Source: Amycolatopsis sp. cg9
Lineage (GTDB): Bacteria > Actinomycetota > Actinomycetes > Mycobacteriales > Pseudonocardiaceae
DNA: 64,000 nucleotides
Assembly (NCBI RefSeq): GCF_041346945.1
Contig: NZ_CP166850.1
Location: 6,928,501 to 6,992,500 of the forward strand
Direction: 5' to 3'
Both the position numbers and the translations under genes were made by a program. Below, one piece after another: positions 60,485 to 64,000 of the stretch. The notes under the pieces were generated by a model. The model made no database searches, was not told the origin of the DNA, and worked only from the letters and a program-made list of their open reading frames with translations. Every line of letters begins with the position of its first letter. Within the stretch, counting starts at the first letter, position 1.

Positions 60485-61433
60485 CCGCCGACGTGGTGGC
60501 CGCCATCAGGAGGCCGCCGAGCACCCCGACGGCGATCGTCGTGGGGAGGCTCTGACCGGATTGCCACAGCGGCGTGGTCACCCCCAGGAAGACCGCGAGG
60601 CCGACCAGCCACGCGCCGGCCGTGGTGGCGATCCACCGCGCCGAACGGGGAACGTGGCGGCGCAGGACCAGCCACTGGGCGAAGCCGATCGAGCAGAGCA
60701 GGGCCAGGCCGAGGATCCCCGCGGCCGGCCAGAGGACCAGGGGCGGCCAGCTGCTCAGCCGGGTTGCCCAGGTGCTCGGCGCGAGCCCGGCGAGGTAGGC
60801 GAACGCCGCCGCGGCCGCCGTGCCCGCGATCCAGTGCCGCCTGTTCACCGCGGGCAGGGCGCGGCTCAGGACGAGCGCTTGCCCCGCGCCCAGCACGGTC
60901 CCTTCGGCCGCGCCGGCGACCAGCAGCACGGGGAGGGCGGCGGGGGAGCCCGCGGTGAGCGCGCCGGCCGTCGCCGGGATCGCGAAACCGGAGAACTCGG
61001 CCACGGTCACGAGCAGGAACCAGGTCCACGCCAAGCGCCGCCCGCGCAGCGGCGGCTGGGCGGCGACGGTGAAGCCGATGACCGGCGTGTCCGGGGTCAG
61101 GCGGACACGCGGGAAGCGGTTCCGGTAGGTCTCGGCGGCCGCGGCCCGCTCGGCTCCGGCGAGCACCCGCCCTTCGGCGGCCGTCCACCGGCCGTCGAGC
61201 AGGACGTCGGCGTGGTGGCCGGCGCGGAAGTGCCGCCACCAGCGCTTGCCGTCCGGGTTCCCGGCCACGACCAGGATCCCCGCGCCCGAACGGGCGTACT
61301 GCACGGGGAACACGACCGGCGACGGCCGCCGGGCCGCCGGGTAGCGCAGTGCGCAGAGCTTTCCGGCCACGAGCGGGGAAAGCCCGGACGCGAGCAAGCG
61401 GACGAGCAGCCGGTTCGCGGCGGTGGCGGTCAT
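60444..61433 (-). CDS. F420-type nitroreductase-like domain fused to a multi-helix membrane domain
   Basis: 329 residues from ATG 61433, directly after a GGAGG. The first 125 residues resemble the Ddn/DUF385 barrel (PSPVVFPVQYARSGAGILVV, GNPDGKRWWRHFRAGHHADVLL, ADVLLDGRWTAAEGRVLAG). The remaining 200 residues contain five or six membrane helices (WFLLVTVAEFSGFAIPATAG, GTVLGAGQALVLSRALP, WFAQWLVL-like). A membrane-tethered deazaflavin-type reductase is plausible. No recognised family name for the full architecture. Confidence 0.75.
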   Translation of the reverse strand: MTATAANRLLVRLLASGLSPLVAGKLCALRYPAARRPSPVVFPVQYARSGAGILVVAGNPDGKRWWRHFRAGHHADVLLDGRWTAAEGRVLAGAERAAAAETYRNRFPRVRLTPDTPVIGFTVAAQPPLRGRRLAWTWFLLVTVAEFSGFAIPATAGALTAGSPAALPVLLVAGAAEGTVLGAGQALVLSRALPAVNRRHWIAGTAAAAAFAYLAGLAPSTWATRLSSWPPLVLWPAAGILGLALLCSIGFAQWLVLRRHVPRSARWIATTAGAWLVGLAVFLGVTTPLWQSGQSLPTTIAVGVLGGLLMAATTSAVTALALRRLPGLS

Positions 61434-61489
61434 CCTCCGCCCGGTTCCGTGCTTCGCCCGGCAGCCCGAGAGTGAACGCCGGCGGGTGC

Positions 61490-62470
61490 TCACAGCCAGT
61501 CCCGTTTCTTGAACAGCACGTAGAGGGTCGACGAGATGACCAGGATGGCGAGCGTCGAGACCCACACCCCGGACGCCTGGGCGAACCCGGGGTAGGGGAT
61601 GTTCTGGCCGTAGAACCCGGTGATCGCGGTGGGCACGGCGATGATCGCGGCCCAGCTGGTCACCTTCTTCATGATCGTGTTGAGCCGGTTGCCCTGGATG
61701 CTCAGCTGCGTCTCGCGGATCGTCGCGAGCAGATCGCGCAGCGACTCGGTCCACTCCGTGACGCGCAGGACGTGGTCGTGGACGTCCTGGAAGTAGGGCA
61801 GCAGGGTGTCGTCGACGGTGCGGACCTCGCGGCGCATCAGCGAGCTGACGATCTCCCGCATCGGCAGGGCCAGGTGCCGCAGCCGGCTGAGGCTCTTGCG
61901 CAGCCGCAGGGAGCGGCGCTGCAGGTCCGTGGGGTCGGCTTCGTCGGCGAAGACCAGGTCCTCGAGCTCCTCGACCTGCTCGTCGAGGGTCTGGAGCGCG
62001 TCGAAGTGCCCGTCGACGAGGAGGTCGAGCAGGCCGTGCAGCAGGAATCCCGTGCCGCTCTTGGCGAGCTCGGGGGTGCTGTCCCAGCGCTCGGTGAGGG
62101 CGTCGATGTCCGCGGTGTTGTTGTGGTGCACGGTGACCAGCACGCGGTCGGTGACGAACGCGTCGAGCTCCGAGGCCCGGAGCACGCCTTCGCCGGGGTC
62201 CAGCCGGACGGCGTAGGCGGCGAGGAACGAGTGGTGGTCGTAGTGGACCAGCTTCGGCCGCTGGTGGTCGTCGTCGAGGACCGACGCGACGGCGAGGGGG
62301 TGCAGCCCCAGTTCCGCGGTGAGCGCGGCCAGGTCCGCTTCGGTGGGGGCGTCGAGGTCCAGCCAGAGCGTCACGGCCGGGTCGGCGAGGTGCCGGGTGG
62401 CGTCCGCGACGGAGAGGTTCTCCCGCTCCAGGACACCACTGCGGTACAGGCGGCTCCGGCTCGCGGACAT
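61490..62470 (-). CDS. corA: CorA-type magnesium/divalent cation transporter
   Basis: 326 residues from ATG 62470. CorA features: a large cytoplasmic domain with a long coiled coil (ALQTLDEQVEELEDLVFADE) and two C-terminal helices (WAAIIAVPTAITGFYG and VWVSTLAILVISSTLYVLF) with the basic tail KKRDWL. The selectivity signature is YGQN at 287-290 where CorA proteins normally have YGMN, so ion selectivity may differ. Its start overlaps the upstream gene's stop as ATGA, implying co-transcription. Confidence 0.88.
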   Translation of the reverse strand: MSASRSRLYRSGVLERENLSVADATRHLADPAVTLWLDLDAPTEADLAALTAELGLHPLAVASVLDDDHQRPKLVHYDHHSFLAAYAVRLDPGEGVLRASELDAFVTDRVLVTVHHNNTADIDALTERWDSTPELAKSGTGFLLHGLLDLLVDGHFDALQTLDEQVEELEDLVFADEADPTDLQRRSLRLRKSLSRLRHLALPMREIVSSLMRREVRTVDDTLLPYFQDVHDHVLRVTEWTESLRDLLATIRETQLSIQGNRLNTIMKKVTSWAAIIAVPTAITGFYGQNIPYPGFAQASGVWVSTLAILVISSTLYVLFKKRDWL

Positions 62471-62913
62471 CAGCGGTCGGCCGCGGCGGCCAGGCTGGCG
62501 CGGCACGCGCGGACCAGCTGGCGGGTCGCGCGGGTGGCCGGGGTCCCGCCACAGGACGGGCAGCGCACCGCGACGTCGCCGGCCAGCTGGTCGATCGCGA
62601 CGTTCAGCGCGCACTCGCACTCGCGGCACCAGCGCGTGCCGGTGACGATGACGACGTGCAGCGGCGAGGCGACGCAGTCGTGCAGCCAGCGCCGGTGCGT
62701 GCGGCACGTGACGCGCTCCAGCGGGTCCAGACCGTCCTCTTCGGACCGGTCCTCGGTCGTCAGCGCCAGTGCCAGGCGGTGGTCGGAGACGCCGGCGTAG
62801 CGGGGTGCCACGAAGTCCGCCGGCCGCAGCGCGAGGCGGTCCCGGCGGTTGCGGCGGGCGGTCTCGGCCGTCGTCGCCGGGGCGAATCCACCGGAGGAGT
62901 TTCGGCTTTCCAT
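62470..62913 (-). CDS. zinc-ribbon-containing protein of unknown function
   Basis: 147 residues from ATG 62913. The C-terminal half contains TRWCRECECALNVAIDQL and VRCPSCGGTPATRATRQL, a two-Cys-pair zinc ribbon. The N-terminal part (RLALRPADFVAPRYAGVSDHRL) is conserved-looking but unrecognised. It is translationally coupled to corA and preceded by DosR-like sites 78 bp upstream. Confidence 0.7.
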   Translation of the reverse strand: MESRNSSGGFAPATTAETARRNRRDRLALRPADFVAPRYAGVSDHRLALALTTEDRSEEDGLDPLERVTCRTHRRWLHDCVASPLHVVIVTGTRWCRECECALNVAIDQLAGDVAVRCPSCGGTPATRATRQLVRACRASLAAAADR

Positions 62914-62968
62914 GATGGGCCTCGCTTTCGTCTGGACCCAGACTCCGCCGCGGGTGACCGGGCGACGA

Positions 62969-63005
62969 GGGCCGGACCGTCCTCGTTCGCGGGGCCGAAA
63001 GTCCC
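62969..63005 (-). promoter_or_regulatory. DosR-like site GGGCCGAAAGTCCC with upstream partner (GGCCGGACCGTCCT), 22 bp apart
   Basis: On the minus strand the main site reads GGGACTTTCGGCCC, matching the mycobacterial DosR consensus at all fixed positions. A weaker copy lies 22 bp away; a 15-bp alignment of that copy (AGGGCC...GTCCT) is also possible. They precede the zinc-ribbon/corA pair. Confidence 0.65.
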
Positions 63006-63027
63006 CGCTTCTACGGTCGCCGGTCTT

Positions 63028-64000
63028 TCAGCGGCCGCGCAGCTCGGTCGGCACCGGAAGCCCGGCGCCGTAGGGGTGGGCCGGCGGTCGCAGGACCTCA
63101 CCGATCGGGCGGCGCGGCGTCGCCGGCAGCGGACCGGCGCCCTCGGGGAGGTAGCCGATGCGGACGACGAGCTGGGGCTGCAGCGCGCCGCCGAGGACGC
63201 AGTCGCGGATCAGGCCGCGGGTGCTGGCCAGTTCCAGCGGCTCCGTGATCAAGCAGGACGCGAGGTTCAGCCGGGTCGCGGTCAGCAGCAGCGCACTCGC
63301 CGCTTCGCCCGCGCGGAGCCGGTCGGCCGGTTCGTCGGCCCGGGTGGCCAGCACGCCCAGGACCGCGCCGTCCGGTCCGGTGGTGTCGGCGAGCTGCGCG
63401 TCGGCGAAGTCACGGACCCGCGGTGCGGCGGTGGCCGCCTGGACCGCGTTCTGCGCCGGCACCCCGTCCGGGCTGTAGCGCCGGCCGCTCCAGGCCGCGA
63501 GCTCGATGCCGTAGTCCGCGTCGGCCCGGTGGAGTTCCTGGGCCGCCACGGCCGCGCCGGTCAGCGCCGAGAGCCGCGGAGCGTCGTCCAGGAAGCGCAC
63601 CAGCGCGCCGCGGTCGGTGGCGCTCTTCGCGAGGAACACCTGGTCGCGCACCAGCAACGGGCGCTGGGCGAACCGGCGGCGGTCCGACCGGCGGCGCGGG
63701 ATCGCCGCGGCGAGGGCGATGTCGCCGTCGCGGGTGTCGTGGGGGACCAGCACGATCCGGGCCGGCACGCCGGGCTCGGGCAGCCGCTCGATCTGCGCGG
63801 CCCAGCCGAGCGCGGCGGCCGCGACGGTGAAGTGGTGGAGCACGCACCCGCAGCTGATGAGCAGGTCGCGCCCGTCGGGGTCGGTGTTCCGCAGGTGCCG
63901 GCCGGCGTCGGCGCGCAGCTCGACCGTGCGGCCGCTGAACCGCCAGTCCCACGGCTGCGTGTTGTGCACCGACGGTGCGCGCACGGCCAGCGCGATGGCC
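63028..64000 (-). CDS. Acg-type nitroreductase (N-terminus outside window)
   Basis: About 324 residues are present; the frame continues past the window edge (preceded by AIALAVRAPSVHNTQPWDW). The Acg/Rv3131-type pattern is recognisable: APSVHNTQPWDWRF, RNTDPDGRDLLISCGCVLHHF, IPRRRSDRRRFAQRPL, and C-terminal NLASCLITEPLELASTRGLIR then PQLVVRIGYLPEGAGPLPATPRRPIGEVL. Homologues are DosR-regulated in Mycobacterium, where some have lost FMN reductase activity. A promoter is not visible because the start is outside. Confidence 0.85.
   Translation of the reverse strand, partial: AIALAVRAPSVHNTQPWDWRFSGRTVELRADAGRHLRNTDPDGRDLLISCGCVLHHFTVAAAALGWAAQIERLPEPGVPARIVLVPHDTRDGDIALAAAIPRRRSDRRRFAQRPLLVRDQVFLAKSATDRGALVRFLDDAPRLSALTGAAVAAQELHRADADYGIELAAWSGRRYSPDGVPAQNAVQAATAAPRVRDFADAQLADTTGPDGAVLGVLATRADEPADRLRAGEAASALLLTATRLNLASCLITEPLELASTRGLIRDCVLGGALQPQLVVRIGYLPEGAGPLPATPRRPIGEVLRPPAHPYGAGLPVPTELRGR

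Noticed and set aside
1..64000. Mobile elements, integrases, tRNA and rRNA genes
   Set aside because: No transposase or integrase motifs, terminal inverted repeats, CCA-ended tRNA folds or rRNA stretches were seen on either strand. Short or diverged tRNAs could be missed by eye.

Overview
The window is GC-rich, densely coding DNA from a filamentous actinomycete. GTG/TTG starts, GTGA/ATGA stop-start overlaps, F420/LLM-type oxidoreductases, GerW-like, DUF1876, DUF5994 and DUF6292 proteins, a STAND ATPase with TPRs and a WS/DGAT acyltransferase together suggest a Pseudonocardiaceae member such as Amycolatopsis. That placement is inference. I see no rRNA, tRNA, CRISPR array, integrase or insertion sequence.

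Left part (1-31 kb) is a patchwork of small independent units, many with divergent regulators and visible operators. These are: PucR-type regulator end; MFS pump (frameshifted); STAND/NB-ARC-TPR ATPase convergent with a radical SAM gene that is preceded by a candidate 46-residue peptide; GntR and HAD hydrolase sharing an operator motif; kinase; SDR and HxlR regulator; three LLM oxidoreductases, one double-frameshifted; LysR; GNAT; cysteine-synthase-like enzyme; MBL hydrolase (frameshifted) and carboxylesterase; SRPBCC and MmyB-type regulator; MarR/RidA; MerR/ene-reductase; Tat-exported phosphatase; PEP-mutase-like protein; a wrecked ECF41 sigma/FAD-oxidoreductase pair; a secreted sugar-dehydrogenase-like protein with PKD and LGFP repeats; and a deleted NmrA-type gene. 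At least seven genes here carry frameshifts, deletions or an internal inversion. None of the genes from 31 to 64 kb does.

Middle part (31-43 kb) holds DUF5994 and DUF6292 proteins, a membrane protein with an ECF sigma factor, a phosphoribosyltransferase, a fatty acid desaturase and three small proteins. After these comes a quinate/shikimate catabolic block: MHS-family transporter, MBL hydrolase, TetR regulator, quinate/shikimate dehydrogenase (QsuD-like) and 3-dehydroshikimate dehydratase (QsuB-like), with related GTAC-containing operators before the transporter and before the dehydrogenase.

Right part (43-64 kb) looks like a dormancy/hypoxia island resembling the mycobacterial DosR regulon. 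It has a WS/DGAT enzyme (with an in-frame 120-bp tandem duplication), small conserved proteins, a probable nine-gene operon (class I aldolase; pyruvate:ferredoxin-type oxidoreductase gamma, alpha and beta; a fused NAD(P)H oxidoreductase-ferredoxin; DUF1876; flavodoxin; GCS2 ligase; P-type ATPase), F420-type nitroreductase fusions, CorA, a zinc-ribbon protein and an Acg-like nitroreductase. Six intergenic regions here carry 14-bp sites of the DosR form GGGAC-N4-GGCCC (or GTCCC), four of them with a second site exactly 22 bp away. The regulator and sensor kinases are not in the window.
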